Numbered from the stretch's first letter, positions 1 to 9,621 are shown. The stretch is DNA of 64,000 bases from CBDBND01 sp965262665 (GCA_965262665.1 CBDHFR010000004.1:2418001-2482000); one strand, 5' to 3'. Notes: generated by a model from the letters alone, not told the origin. Program-made: numbers and translations.

Positions 1-625
1 GGATTATGAACAGCTGACGCGCGGGATGTTTCCGGACGCGACGGTTGTCTTCGCCGCTGCGGTCCATCCCGAGTATCAGAGCCGGCCGGCGCATGGCTGG
101 TTCATCCGTTCCGACAAGCCGGCGATCAAGGCCACGACAGGGCGCCAGCGGCTGAACCTGCACGGCGCACTGGACCTTGAAACGATGAAGCTCACCCTGG
201 TCGAGGGCGAGAAGATCAATGCCGAAACCTCTCTGCGGTTGTTCGAGAAGCTGGAACGGGCCTATCCGGACACCCGGGTGATCCCGGGTGATCCCGGGTG
301 ATCCATGTCTGTCTCGACAATGCGCGCTATCACCATGCCAGGCTGTTGCGGCCGTTCCTGGAGCGGCCGGAGTGCCGCATCCGGCTGCATTTCCTGCCGC
401 CGTATGCGCCACACCTCAATCCCATCGAGCGGTTATGGGGCGTCATGCACCGGCACGTGACGCACAACCGGTTTTATCCCGATTTCCGACAGTTCACCGA
501 GGCCATCTTCGGGTTCTTCAACCAAACCCTGCCCCGGGAATGGGAAACAATCCGAGACACCGTTACCGACAACTTTCGTGTCATCACACACGATCAGTAC
601 CGAGTAATTGGGTAGCAGGAGTATA
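1..625 (+). mobile_element. IS630-family element, copy 1 (3' part, cut by window start)
   Basis: The sequence matches IS630 copy 2 (10226-11428) and copy 3 (61507-62699) almost base for base up to about position 624, where the three flanks diverge. The right end reads ggtagcaggagta and is followed by TA, fitting the TA target preference of IS630/Tc1-mariner elements. The exact border is uncertain by about 2 bp. The flank just outside the end resembles one arm of the 26-bp repeat family found at 713-1046, so the element may have inserted into a member of that repeat. Confidence 0.9.
2..615 (+). pseudogene. IS630-family transposase, 3' fragment, frameshifted
   Basis: C-terminal DDE half of an IS630 transposase in two frames (to 301, then 298-615). 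The frames are offset by a tandem 10-bp repeat, cccgggtgat, present three times at 273-302. With a single unit the reading would be continuous (DTRVIHVCLDNARYHHA), so two extra units (20 bp) break the gene. The second catalytic Asp (CLDNARYH) and the Glu (HLNPIERLWG) are present. The first Asp, which in this family sits in an F-x-D-A-V-H-P motif, is Ala (FAAAVHP, codon 56-58). The protein as encoded should be inactive. Confidence 0.85.
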
Positions 626-712
626 TTTCGAAGGGACGGATACTTTCCTGTCCTTTTCTTATTCAGTAAGGAAACTTTCTGACCTGATCAATGGGCCGAC
701 AGTTGCAAAGCC

Positions 713-1046
713 CTGTCTCTTACAAAAAACCCATCCTGTCCCTTCCGTTTACCCTATCCGCAGTTTGTCCCTTTCGAAAACCCCATCCGCACAGCGTTAT
801 AGAAGATTCACACACCGTTCAAGCGGATGAGGTTTACGGAAAGGACAGATATACGACCCGCCGCTATACTGCCTTATCGATTTTCACCGCACTCTAACTG
901 GCTGCGGTAGCTTGCCCGGACTCGCGAATGGTGCCGCGCGCCTGAAGCGGCAAGGGCCGCCCATACCTGTCCTTCCACAAAACCTTGTCCGCCGATCTTC
1001 ATAATGTAAGCCACCCAAGTGTGGATGAGGTTTTCACAAGGGACAG
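713..1046. repeat. Cluster of six 26-bp dispersed repeats in both orientations
   Basis: Six 26-bp units can be aligned. Direct: 713-738, 736-761, 765-790 and 967-992. Inverted: 823-848 and 1021-1046. The consensus runs roughly ctgtccctt-n-cg-n-aaaacc then tcatccgc. The first two units overlap by three bases (ctg). The pairs 765-790/823-848 and 967-992/1021-1046 face each other and could form hairpins. The rest of 626-1049 has no convincing gene. Spacing and orientation are irregular, so it is not a CRISPR. It could be a REP/MITE-like family or protein-binding sites. Confidence 0.7.
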
Positions 1047-1049
1047 GTG

Positions 1050-1520
1050 TCAAAGGTCTTCTGGCGCACGCTCGATCCATCCGTTTTCAGCCCAGCAGTA
1101 CAGCCGCACACGCTGATCAGTCGGACGATCCGCGACAACGGTCTCGATCAGGACTTCACGGCAAATCTCTTGATCGCCGGACCCCTCTAACCGCAGCACA
1201 GTTACCCCGCCCGCTTTGTATCCGCCCTCGTCGTTATCGTTCTGCCAGTAAATTCCCTCATCGACCACGCCGCCATCAAGTGCCTGTTCAAGAGTGACTC
1301 TGGCCTTCTCTTTCGACTTTGCATCCAATGGAGGCAAAGGCCTATGGTTTTGCCTTGCTCTTTCCAGGAATGCCTCGCGGCCGTTGATCCGTGCTGCAAA
1401 GAACATGGTCGGGGCCATGATTGGCGCGGTAATGACCGCGCCAACGGTTTCAAGTGGTCCTTGCCCTGCGCATGCCGCGGTGAGGATCGTGGCCAGCATG
1501 AGCACACCGTATTTTATCAC
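1050..1520 (-). CDS. Lipoprotein resembling 17-kDa surface antigen family
   Basis: About 156 residues with a short lipoprotein signal: a hydrophobic stretch ending in the lipobox LTAAC, so the mature protein should be lipid-anchored. A GTG at 1520 is preferred as the start because a purine-rich AAGAAGGGGG lies just upstream, and it places the signal sequence at the very N-terminus. The C-terminal third (ICREVLIETVV then RLYCWAENGWI) resembles the C-R-x-F ... C-R-x-x-D-G-x-W pattern of the RT0821/Lpp0805-type 17-kDa surface antigens. Function is structural or unknown. It is monocistronic between the repeat cluster and the IS21 remnant. The family call is tentative. Confidence 0.6.
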   Translation of the reverse strand: MIKYGVLMLATILTAACAGQGPLETVGAVITAPIMAPTMFFAARINGREAFLERARQNHRPLPPLDAKSKEKARVTLEQALDGGVVDEGIYWQNDNDEGGYKAGGVTVLRLEGSGDQEICREVLIETVVADRPTDQRVRLYCWAENGWIERAPEDL

Positions 1521-1763
1521 CCTTTGGCCCCCTTCTTCTTGGCAAGCATGTCCGCTCGTGTTCAAACCGCTTGGAGATGGTTCGTGAAGATTACGGCTGC
1601 CACAAGGGCATTGTCAGAGGAAGCGGCGTTGAGTGTAGGGCATGCCATCTAGGTTCGTAGAATGAAAAACTATTTCAAACATTTCAAGACCGCACCCGAG
1701 ATCATTCGTCTTGCCGTGATGCTGTATGTGAGACTTCCACTCTCCCCGAAGCAGGTCGAGGAC

Positions 1764-2138
1764 CGCTAAACCGAGGCCCAGGGCGATGTGCGTCTTGCCG
1801 GCGCCGGAATTGCCAAGCGCGATGACGTTCTCATGGCGATCGATGTATTCACCCCGTGCCAGGTCGAGAACCAGCATTTTGTTGAGCGATGGGATGGCCT
1901 TGAAGTCGAAGCTGTCGAGGCTTTTGGCGGCGGGGAACTTGGCTTGCCTGATCCGCCGCTCGATCATCCGGCGCTCGCGATCGATCAATTCTAGCGCCGT
2001 GAGGCGGACCAGATAACGGACATGGTCGACGCCCTCGGCGGCACATTGCCGGGCCAACTTGTCGTACTCGCGCAGGAAGGTCGGCAGCTTCAGGGTTTTG
2101 AGGTGATGGGCCAGCAACACCTGGGGCGTATCGCTCAT
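1764..2138 (-). pseudogene. istB: istB ATPase helper, truncated at C-terminus
   Basis: The start MSDTPQVLLAHHLKTLKLP is the normal IstB N-terminus, and the Walker A motif GNSGAGKTH is intact. Homology stops just after ALGLGLAV, about 125 residues in, against a usual length of about 250. Reading on, the frame runs through unrelated sequence to 1614. IstB normally loads IstA onto target DNA. This copy lacks Walker B and the rest of the AAA+ fold, so it is not functional. Confidence 0.75.
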
Positions 2139-2552
2139 GGTGTGCCTCTGTCCAACAGGCTCAGGTAGCTGGCCGCCGCCGTGGTTGCCACCCGAGCGCG
2201 CGGCAGATAGGGATAGCCAGCCAGATCGAGACGCGGCGGTCGGCGCTCGATCCGGCACAGTAGCCGGCACAGTACCCGGACGGCCATATCGGTCTTCGCA
2301 GAGGTAATGGGATTGCAGTTCGCTGAACGACCGGGTTCGTTGCCGCCTGCCATCCGGCAGGATATCCGTGAACGGGTCCAGCTTAGGCCGCTTCGGCGGC
2401 TCGCTGCGCCGGTATCCCGGCGGCACCGAGTGCCGCAGCATCTTCTTCACTGTATCGCGCGATAGCCCAAACCGTCTTGCTGCTTCTCGCTGGCTCAGCT
2501 CTTCCACATGGCACGCCAGTCGCACGGTTAGATAAAGGTCCACCAAGTACAT
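2138..2552 (-). pseudogene. istA: istA transposase remnant with large internal deletion
   Basis: The first about 65 residues (MYLVDLYLTVR..., then the helix-turn-helix QREAARRFGLSRDTVKKML and SVPPGYRR) match the N-terminus of IS21 IstA transposases. The sequence then jumps directly to a typical IstA C-terminal tail (PRLDLAGYPYLPRARVATT, ending LLDRGTP) in another frame. Around 1.1 kb encoding the DDE core is missing relative to the usual length of about 500 residues. It cannot encode an active transposase. Confidence 0.75.
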
Positions 2553-2838
2553 CCTCCCACCTTCCATCCCCAAAAGGATCGAAGGCTACAGGTGGCAGAC
2601 TTTTGCGCCGCCCGCGGCCGGGACATTCCCGCCGCTCCCGTGGACTAATTTGTCACCGCCGTTCTCAGCGTTTAAAACGGAGGGACTTCAGCGCGCGAGA
2701 CTGATCAAGAACCATCACCTTTTGGGTGTCATCGAACTGTTTTCTGAACGGGAAACCGGTAGTGGCCAAATTGCGGTTGATGGATTGGCCGATCACTTTC
2801 ATTGGAAACAAGGGCTTGCTCATCCTGATCTCAAAATA

Positions 2839-3615
2839 ATGAGTCAACTGGCACCGTTGCCCAGTTATGATGTTTACAGTTTGCGGCGATCCTTACGAGA
2901 CTTAAGCATTCCTCTATCTGAAAATTCGGAATTGCAGCTCACTGAAGGTAAAAATAAAGAACTGACTGCTTACATGTCGTCATTCACGTTACCGCTCATC
3001 AAACAGATTTATGGCGGCGACGATCTAGAAGTGACCAGCTTTGAGGACCTTGTCGGTTTGTTTAAGGACCCGGACGTTAAAAAGGCGCTGGAAAAGCTCA
3101 AAACGATGGCGGATAAACTGAAGATTAAATTGGACCAAATCCCCCGTTTCCTCGAAGATTACGGCGATATTTTCCTATCGCTCTCCTACTACCGAAATTG
3201 CTTGGACCGTCTCCAACCGTTGCTCGATAGCTTTGTCGATTCCATGAACGAAATGAAGAAAAACTACCAGGTCCGGCAGGATTCGAACCTAGTCGAACAT
3301 ATCGGTCGGATCGAAAAGCTGATGACGGGGTTGGTTGAATTCTTGAAGCGTTTATTCTCTGATTTTGACGTTCAAACACAGGATCTTTGGGACAATCTTT
3401 CCGCCGAACGGTTCGAACAGGTCAAAAAAATGATTGCGGATTACCACACAACTATTGGTGGGGTGCTTTGCGGTCTTACGGTCAAAATGAATGCATGGAT
3501 TGAACGGTATCCCAACCCACGGTCCGGCAGCTCTGTCAGCAAGGGTGAATTTCTCATGACAGATATTCGCCAAGGTGTCGCCAACATCCGGGCAATGGCG
3601 TCTGGGCGGGCGTGA
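2839..3615 (+). CDS. Conserved-looking alpha-helical protein of unknown function
   Basis: A 258-residue cytoplasmic protein with no signal peptide or membrane segment. It is rich in charged amphipathic helices (DVKKALEKLKTMADKLKIKL, RFLEDYGDIFLSLSYYRNCL) and could be a coiled-coil scaffold. The ATG at 2839 (MSQLAPLPSYDVYSLRR) is chosen because the frame upstream runs back into the IS21 end. There is no clear ribosome site, and a start nearer 2700 within the same frame is possible. I do not recognise a named domain. The IS21 remnant sits directly upstream and may have removed the promoter or the true N-terminus. Confidence 0.6.
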   Translation: MSQLAPLPSYDVYSLRRSLRDLSIPLSENSELQLTEGKNKELTAYMSSFTLPLIKQIYGGDDLEVTSFEDLVGLFKDPDVKKALEKLKTMADKLKIKLDQIPRFLEDYGDIFLSLSYYRNCLDRLQPLLDSFVDSMNEMKKNYQVRQDSNLVEHIGRIEKLMTGLVEFLKRLFSDFDVQTQDLWDNLSAERFEQVKKMIADYHTTIGGVLCGLTVKMNAWIERYPNPRSGSSVSKGEFLMTDIRQGVANIRAMASGRA

Positions 3616-3626
3616 ACAGACAATTG

Positions 3627-5090
3627 TTACATCGAACTGATACTTGCTGGCGTTTCCAGCGGTTCGGTCTCTGGAATAAGCGCTTCAGCTTCCGCATTAA
3701 GAGTTATTTGAATCCATACAAAGGCGATGGCGGCCATGATGAACGTCGTTAAAGCCATGGACACGAAAACGCCTTCTATTCCGCCAATGGCTGCTCCGGC
3801 ATAGGCCAACGGCACTTGGACAATCAGTGATTTTCCTGCACCGATGACCATGGCGGGCATGGGTTTCGCCAATGAGTTAAAAGTTTGGGACCCTATTCCG
3901 ATGACCGCCATTACCGGATAGCTGATGGGTACGACCAGCAGATAGAACGCGGCCATCCGTACCACATCACTTTCTTCACTAAACAGACTAGCCACGGTTT
4001 CGCCAAAAAAGGCGAGAACAACGGCAATCAAAAAACCATACACAAAACACACTTGAAGACTGAACCGAAGTGCGGTTCGAACCCGATCAATTCGTCCCGC
4101 GCCGGCATTCTGGCCAACGAAAGGACCCATCGAAATGGAGGTCGCCATAACAACGATTAGAGAAAGCATTTCGATTCGCGTTGCGACGCCATAAGCGGCA
4201 ACGGCGACAGCCCCGAAGGTCGCGATCAAGGCCGTTAGAATTCCCATGGATACTGGGACGATTAATTGAGTCCCCGTAGACGGCAAACCGATATGTAAAA
4301 TTTTGTTCCAGTTCTTACCGATGCGGGCAAGAGACGGTTTTTCGTAGGTTAATGCATGCATACGAAAATGCAGCACAGTAAGGGCAGCAACAAAAGTCAC
4401 AAATCTCGCTATGACCGTCGCCAAAGCAGCACCTTGAAGTTCCATTCGCGGTGCGCCAAGCAAACCAAAAATAAGAATGGGGTCCAACGCAATGTTAAGT
4501 AACGCTGCAATGGACATGATCATACTTGGGAACTTGGCATCGCCATGGGCTCGGATAATTGAGTTCCCAATGAGCGGGACGACCATAAAGACAATGCCGA
4601 GATACCAGATTTCCATGTAATCACGAATCAACGGCATGACCTCCGGTGTGGCGCCAAGAAGCGTGAACAGTGGATCAATTGTCAGCATACCAACTACGGA
4701 GAAAAAACCTGTAACCAGGACTGCAAGCAACAGACTATCGGTTGCGATCGCGCGGGACTCATCTCCTCCGCCTCCGCCAACTGTGCGGGAAACCACAGAC
4801 GTGACTCCGGATCCAAGTCCGACAGAGATGGCGTGAAGAATCATGACAACGGGAAATGTAAAGGCCATTGCAGCCAGTGCTTCCGTACCCAACTGGGCAA
4901 CGAAAAAGGTATCCACTACTTGGAAAGTCATCGACGCCACAGCACCAATCGCCATGAAGGCCGTCAGGCTGAGGATATGACGGTGGACAGATCCTTCTGT
5001 CAGGTTTTTACCGCGGCTCTTTTTCGATCCGAGCGCGACCCGTTCTTTTGGTGGTGGAGACTTGGCGTTGCCCACAAATTGTCCAGACAT
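3627..5090 (-). CDS. MATE-family multidrug efflux transporter
   Basis: About 487 residues with twelve predicted membrane helices in two related halves, the usual MATE architecture and length. Characteristic stretches include the first helix with TFQVVDTFFVAQLG, the FPVVMILHAISVGLGSG helix and GAPRMELQGAALATVIAR at the mid-point. Members export cationic drugs and dyes across the inner membrane using a Na+ or H+ gradient. The ATG at 5090 is chosen; a GTG at 5111 would add seven residues. Its promoter lies in the 5091-5262 gap, shared divergently with the ABC exporter operon. Its stop is 11 bp from that of the helical protein, with which it converges. Confidence 0.9.
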   Translation of the reverse strand: MSGQFVGNAKSPPPKERVALGSKKSRGKNLTEGSVHRHILSLTAFMAIGAVASMTFQVVDTFFVAQLGTEALAAMAFTFPVVMILHAISVGLGSGVTSVVSRTVGGGGGDESRAIATDSLLLAVLVTGFFSVVGMLTIDPLFTLLGATPEVMPLIRDYMEIWYLGIVFMVVPLIGNSIIRAHGDAKFPSMIMSIAALLNIALDPILIFGLLGAPRMELQGAALATVIARFVTFVAALTVLHFRMHALTYEKPSLARIGKNWNKILHIGLPSTGTQLIVPVSMGILTALIATFGAVAVAAYGVATRIEMLSLIVVMATSISMGPFVGQNAGAGRIDRVRTALRFSLQVCFVYGFLIAVVLAFFGETVASLFSEESDVVRMAAFYLLVVPISYPVMAVIGIGSQTFNSLAKPMPAMVIGAGKSLIVQVPLAYAGAAIGGIEGVFVSMALTTFIMAAIAFVWIQITLNAEAEALIPETEPLETPASISSM

Positions 5091-5262
5091 TCCAGTATTG
5101 ACCAGTGTCACACTTGTAAATACGCAGCGATGCTAAGGTAAGATTTGCAACCCTCCCATGTTGAAATATCACCCTTTTTTTTCAATGTGTTAGGTTATGG
5201 TACGACACCCTAGAGTAGTGTAAACAGACTGGCAATCCGACCGCAGTGTAAGGCTTCGATCC

Positions 5263-5997
5263 ATGCCGGACGGCGCCCAAAGCGGAGCATGCGTGTGTGA
5301 GACCTTCCGAGCGGAAGGGATCACCAAAATTTATGAAACAGGCGACCTGAGGGTCGAAGCCCTGCGCGGTGTCGGTTTGACTCTGTATGAGGGCGAACTG
5401 GTCGTCCTTCTCGGCCCTTCGGGCAGTGGCAAGTCAACTCTACTCAATATTATGGGTGGTTTGGACCAACCCACATCGGGGAGGTTGTATTTTAAGGACC
5501 TGGAACTCACCGCCTGCTCTCAACGCGAACTCACCAACTACCGGCGCGACCATGTCGGATTCGTCTTCCAGTTCTACAATCTTATTCCGAGCCTGACAGC
5601 GCGGGAGAATGTCGGCCTTGTGACAGAGATCGCAGAAGACCCAATGGAAGCTGGAGAAGCTTTAGAGATGGTCGGTCTTGAACATCGACTTGATCATTTT
5701 CCATCGCAGCTCTCGGGCGGTGAACAGCAACGGGTTGCCATCGCGCGCGCTATTGCCAAACGTCCCGACGTTTTGCTTTGCGACGAACCGACGGGAGCGC
5801 TGGATAGCAAAACTGGCGTGGTTGTCCTGCAGGCTTTGGATCGGGCCAACCGGGAGCTTGGCACGACCACGGCATTGATCACACACAATGCAGGAATAAA
5901 GGATATGTCCGAACGTGTGATCCGCTTTGCCGACGGGCAAATCTTTAGTGTTGATGAAAACCCTGAGAAAAAGGATCCGGTGGAGCTGACATGGTAA
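5263..5997 (+). CDS. ABC transporter ATP-binding protein, MacB/LolD type
   Basis: The 244-residue ATPase has all motifs of the MacB/LolD group: Walker A GPSGSGKST, signature LSGGEQQRVAIARA, Walker B VLLCDEPTGALD and the switch His (ALITHNA). It should energise the permease encoded next at the inner membrane. The stop overlaps the permease start by 7 bp, indicating translational coupling. Together with the HlyD-like adaptor it forms a three-gene export system of the MacAB/DevBCA kind. The substrate is unknown. Confidence 0.92.
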   Translation: MPDGAQSGACVCETFRAEGITKIYETGDLRVEALRGVGLTLYEGELVVLLGPSGSGKSTLLNIMGGLDQPTSGRLYFKDLELTACSQRELTNYRRDHVGFVFQFYNLIPSLTARENVGLVTEIAEDPMEAGEALEMVGLEHRLDHFPSQLSGGEQQRVAIARAIAKRPDVLLCDEPTGALDSKTGVVVLQALDRANRELGTTTALITHNAGIKDMSERVIRFADGQIFSVDENPEKKDPVELTW

Positions 5998-8366
5998 TGC
6001 GCGTTGACGCCCTCAATAAGAAACTCTTCCGCGACCTTTGGCGCATTAAAGGCCAAGGGCTCGCCATATCCGCAGTAGTCGCCTGCGGTATTGCGTTGAT
6101 GATTGCCTCATTCGGTACGGTCACCGCGCTCGAAGAGAGCATGAACACGTTTTATGACCGGACAAGATTTGCCGATGTCTTCGCCGTTCTTAAACGCGCA
6201 CCAGACAGTCTTCTTGAAGAAGTTGAGCGCATCCCGGGTGTCGCCACAGCCGAAACACGCATAACAGCTGCCGTTAATCTTGACCTACCGGGCATGAACG
6301 AGCCTGCCACTGGCCAGCTCATCTCGCTCCCCGAAAGAGGCGCCCCCCTTCTAAACGATGTGATTCTTTTAGCCGGCCGTTATCCGTCCGCCCAGCGCCC
6401 TGACGAAGTCGCGGTCACCGATCCGTTCGCCAAGGCGCATAATTTCAATCTGGGCGACACATTCAAGGCCATCATCAATGGCAAAAAGCGCGATCTGGAA
6501 ATCGTCGGCCTCGCTCTCACACCCGAATACATCTATGCCCTCGGCCCCGGCGCCCTAATGCCGGACGACAAACGCTTCGGTGCCATGTGGATGGGCCGCA
6601 AGGCCCTCGCGGCCGCATTCGATCTAGACGGTGCGTTCAACGACGTCTCCATGTCTTTGCAGCGGGGTGCGCAGACCGAAGAGGTCCTGCGGCAGCTTGA
6701 CGTTCTGATCAAACCCTATGGCGGCAGCGGATCGTACGCCCGGGAGGACCAGCTCTCTCACTTCTTTCTCAGCAACGAACTAACTCAACTGCGCACCAGC
6801 GGCGCTATTTTTCCGCCTGTGTTTTTGCTGGTAGCCGCGTTTCTGCTCAATGTGGTGGTGACCCGCATCGTCACCACGGAGCGCGAGCAGATCGGACTAC
6901 TTAAGGCCTTCGGCTACAACGACTGGGAGGTCGGTTGGATTTATCTGAAACTTGTTTTGATTCTGGTCGGCATCGGTTTGGTTCTCGGCATGCTCGGCGG
7001 CCTGTGGATGGGTGGCGGCATGATCACCATGTTCAACACCTACTATAAGTTTCCCCTGCGGGACTTTGGTGTCGATCCGGCGGTGTTTACAACGGCGTCG
7101 GCCATCAGCCTGCTGTCTGGCCTTGCCGGTGGACTGGGCGCTGTACGCCAGGCCGTACGCTTATCCCCTGCCGTCGCCATGGCGCCGCCAGTACCAACAT
7201 CTTACCAGTCCGGTGGATTGGCGAAGTTCTTTTCACAGTTCCACATCAGCCAGCCGACACGGATGATTTTCCGTCACGTCAGCCGTTTTCCGGTTCGCTC
7301 GGGGCTGACTATCATCGGTGTCGCGTTTTCCGTTGCGCTAATGATCATGTCTCTTTTCTTTCTGGATTCCGTCGAGAAGGTTATCCAAGTGTATTTCTTC
7401 CAGGCAGAACGGCAATCGCTCACCGTCGCCTTTGTCGAGCCGCGTCCCGCTACTGTCGAGCAGGAGATTCAACACCTTCCCGGTGTCATCACTACCCAGC
7501 CCGTACGCAGCGTGGCCGTGCGGCTGCGCAATGGACATTTGAGCGATCGTAAAGCCATTCAGGGAATTGTTTCCGGGGCTGATCTCAGTCGTCTACTCGA
7601 TACGGATCAAAAGCTGATCGAGCCACCGCCCGGCGGTATGGCCCTGTCCCGGCATATTGCCAAAGACCTCAATCTCAAATTGGGCGACATTGTCACCGTG
7701 GAGGTGTTGCAGGAACGGCGACCTGTTGTCGAAGTTCCAATCGTACGTCTAGTTGACGAATACCTCGGGTTTCAAGCTTATATGCGGCTCGATGCGGTCA
7801 ACCGCCTTATGAAAGAAGGCCCGACAGTCTCCGGCGTACACATGCTGGTCGATAGTCGTTACGCCGACGAGCTTTATAAAACGCTAAAAGATACACCGGC
7901 CGTGGCAGGCATCGTCCAGCAGACTGCCGCGTTGGATAGCTTCCGTAACACCATGGACAACACAATGAACGTGATGATCGGATTTTATGTCGCGCTGGCG
8001 AGCCTTATTGCGTTTGGTGTGGCTTACAACGCTGCACGCATTGCGTTATCCGAGCGGGCACGGGCGCTGGCCAGTCTGCGCGTTTTGGGATTCACCCGCG
8101 AAGAGGTCACTTACGTTCTTCTCGGTGAATTGGGAATCCTGACCTTGATTTCATTCCCGGTCGGTTGCCTGCTCGGCTTCGGCATGGCCTATTCCATGTC
8201 ACCCATGCTATCGACCGATCTCTACAATTTTCCCTTTGTGATCGAGAACGCCACCTACGGGTGGGCTGTCGTGGTGGTCAGTGTATCGGCCATCATTTGC
8301 GGTGTGATCACCCGTCATCGAGTTCGGGGCCTTGACTTGGTCACAGCCTTGAAAACCCGCGAATAG
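5991..8366 (+). CDS. FtsX-like ABC permease (two-repeat)
   Basis: A 791-residue inner-membrane permease with an N-terminal helix (GQGLAISAVVACGIALMIAS), a large periplasmic domain, an FtsX block of three helices around residues 270-400, a second periplasmic domain, and a second FtsX block at the C-terminus ending near VVVVSVSAIICGVI. Two FtsX blocks in one chain fit DUF214/YbbP-type rather than single-repeat MacB permeases. The characteristic FtsX turn TEREQIGLLKAFGYND is clear. It overlaps the ATPase gene and is followed by the adaptor gene, so the operon is complete. Confidence 0.9.
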   Translation: MVMRVDALNKKLFRDLWRIKGQGLAISAVVACGIALMIASFGTVTALEESMNTFYDRTRFADVFAVLKRAPDSLLEEVERIPGVATAETRITAAVNLDLPGMNEPATGQLISLPERGAPLLNDVILLAGRYPSAQRPDEVAVTDPFAKAHNFNLGDTFKAIINGKKRDLEIVGLALTPEYIYALGPGALMPDDKRFGAMWMGRKALAAAFDLDGAFNDVSMSLQRGAQTEEVLRQLDVLIKPYGGSGSYAREDQLSHFFLSNELTQLRTSGAIFPPVFLLVAAFLLNVVVTRIVTTEREQIGLLKAFGYNDWEVGWIYLKLVLILVGIGLVLGMLGGLWMGGGMITMFNTYYKFPLRDFGVDPAVFTTASAISLLSGLAGGLGAVRQAVRLSPAVAMAPPVPTSYQSGGLAKFFSQFHISQPTRMIFRHVSRFPVRSGLTIIGVAFSVALMIMSLFFLDSVEKVIQVYFFQAERQSLTVAFVEPRPATVEQEIQHLPGVITTQPVRSVAVRLRNGHLSDRKAIQGIVSGADLSRLLDTDQKLIEPPPGGMALSRHIAKDLNLKLGDIVTVEVLQERRPVVEVPIVRLVDEYLGFQAYMRLDAVNRLMKEGPTVSGVHMLVDSRYADELYKTLKDTPAVAGIVQQTAALDSFRNTMDNTMNVMIGFYVALASLIAFGVAYNAARIALSERARALASLRVLGFTREEVTYVLLGELGILTLISFPVGCLLGFGMAYSMSPMLSTDLYNFPFVIENATYGWAVVVVSVSAIICGVITRHRVRGLDLVTALKTRE

Positions 8367-8397
8367 CCGTCATGAACAGTTGGAAAGAAGTTTAAAA

Positions 8398-9621
8398 GTG
8401 TCTCTGCCCTTTTCCCGCCGGACCATTGTGATCGGTTCTATTGTATTAACGGTCGTCATATTGGTTTTCATTTCGTTGCAACCGCAGCCGGTGGGCGTGG
8501 ATGTGGCACAGGTGACGCGCGGTGATCTACTCGTCACGATTGACGATGAAGGGCAAACCCGATTGAAAGATGTGTACGCTGTCTCCGCACCCGTCGCTGG
8601 GCGTGTCCACCGCATCGATATTGAAGCGGGCGATCTGGTCAATGCTAGCGAGACCGTCCTTGCCCTGTTCGAGCCATCCAACCCTGCTATGCTTGACGTC
8701 CGCAGCCGAACGGAGGCCGAGGCCATAGTTAAAGCCGCGGAAGCGGCCGTTGGCTTGGCCAATGCAGAACAAGCACGGGCCCAAGCCCAACTGGATTTCG
8801 CTGAAGCCGAGTTGCGGCGCGCGGTTCCGTTAGCGGAACGGGGGACAATCTCGCAAGCCACTTTGGATCAGCGACAATTGTCTGTACGCACCGCACAAGC
8901 ACAGTTGGCAGAAGCGATTGCTAGTCTGCGCAAGACCCAGGCAGACTTAGAATCCGCCCGTGCGACGTTGATCACTGCACGGGATGCCGATGCAAACAGC
9001 ACAAGTGACCCGAGCATACTCATCCCTGTGCGCGCGCCCATTTCTGGCCGCGTCTTGCGGGTATTGCAAGAAAGTGAAGGCGTGCTGTCAGCCGGCACGG
9101 TATTGATGGAGCTGGGCAATCCCGCCGAATTAGAGATCGTAGTCGATTTGCTGTCCACAGATGCGGTCAAAATCAACGCCGGTGACCGCGTTATTGTCGA
9201 TGACTGGGGTGGAGAAATACCGCTGGAAGGACGGGTCCGCTTAGTCGAGCCCTTTGGCTTCACAAAAATCTCAGCGCTCGGCATTGAGGAACAGCGGGTC
9301 AACGTGGTTATCGACTTTGAGTCGGATCAGTCGGAGTGGCAATTGCTCGGCCATGGCTATCGCGTCGAGACCCGCGTCGTCATTCAAGATCGCAAAAACG
9401 TGCTCAAAATTCCGGTTAGCGCCCTCTTCCGCTCTGGAGAAAGTTGGGCTGTCTTTGTTGACGATAACAGCTCAGCGGCATTACGGGAAATCACCCTCGG
9501 TATGCGCAACACTCTTGAGGCCGAAGTGTCGGCGGGTTTGGAAGAGGCCGACGTGGTGATTCTGCATCCCTCCGACTCCATCTTCGACGGAGTTGGCATC
9601 GAGCGACGCGCCAGCCTGTAA
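8398..9621 (+). CDS. HlyD/MacA-type periplasmic adaptor (membrane fusion protein)
   Basis: About 407 residues: one N-terminal membrane anchor (TIVIGSIVLTVVILVFIS), a lipoyl/barrel-sandwich half (VSAPVAGRVHRI), a long alpha-hairpin rich in Ala, Glu and Gln (residues about 100-200), the second half (VRAPISGRVLRVL) and a beta-barrel C-terminus. It links the ABC permease to an outer-membrane channel, which is not encoded here. GTG 8398 is preferred because GGAAAGAAG lies 7 nt upstream. A TTG at 8380 in the same frame is an alternative, and the ATG at 8372 is out of frame and gives only seven codons. Confidence 0.88.
   Translation: MSLPFSRRTIVIGSIVLTVVILVFISLQPQPVGVDVAQVTRGDLLVTIDDEGQTRLKDVYAVSAPVAGRVHRIDIEAGDLVNASETVLALFEPSNPAMLDVRSRTEAEAIVKAAEAAVGLANAEQARAQAQLDFAEAELRRAVPLAERGTISQATLDQRQLSVRTAQAQLAEAIASLRKTQADLESARATLITARDADANSTSDPSILIPVRAPISGRVLRVLQESEGVLSAGTVLMELGNPAELEIVVDLLSTDAVKINAGDRVIVDDWGGEIPLEGRVRLVEPFGFTKISALGIEEQRVNVVIDFESDQSEWQLLGHGYRVETRVVIQDRKNVLKIPVSALFRSGESWAVFVDDNSSAALREITLGMRNTLEAEVSAGLEEADVVILHPSDSIFDGVGIERRASL

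Larger units (their letters stand above)
1764..2655 (-). mobile_element. IS21-family remnant (istA/istB)
   Basis: Pieces of both IS21 genes lie in the normal istA-istB order on the minus strand, but the element has lost most of istA and the 3' half of istB. The outer end near 2655 (tgacaaattagtcc read on the minus strand) may be the original left terminus. The other end is gone. The boundaries are therefore approximate. Confidence 0.7.

Noticed and set aside
288..830. 180-codon plus-strand frame over the IS630 end (also at 11093-11530 and 62365-62703)
   Set aside because: It is an alternative frame of the transposase DDE region and runs into flanking DNA; the known catalytic motifs lie in the 298-615 frame.
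713..1046. CRISPR array
   Set aside because: Repeats occur in both orientations, overlap or are unevenly spaced, and there are no uniform spacers or cas genes.
874..1080. 68-codon minus-strand frame
   Set aside because: It overlaps the lipoprotein gene end and the repeat cluster; there is no ribosome site and no recognisable product.
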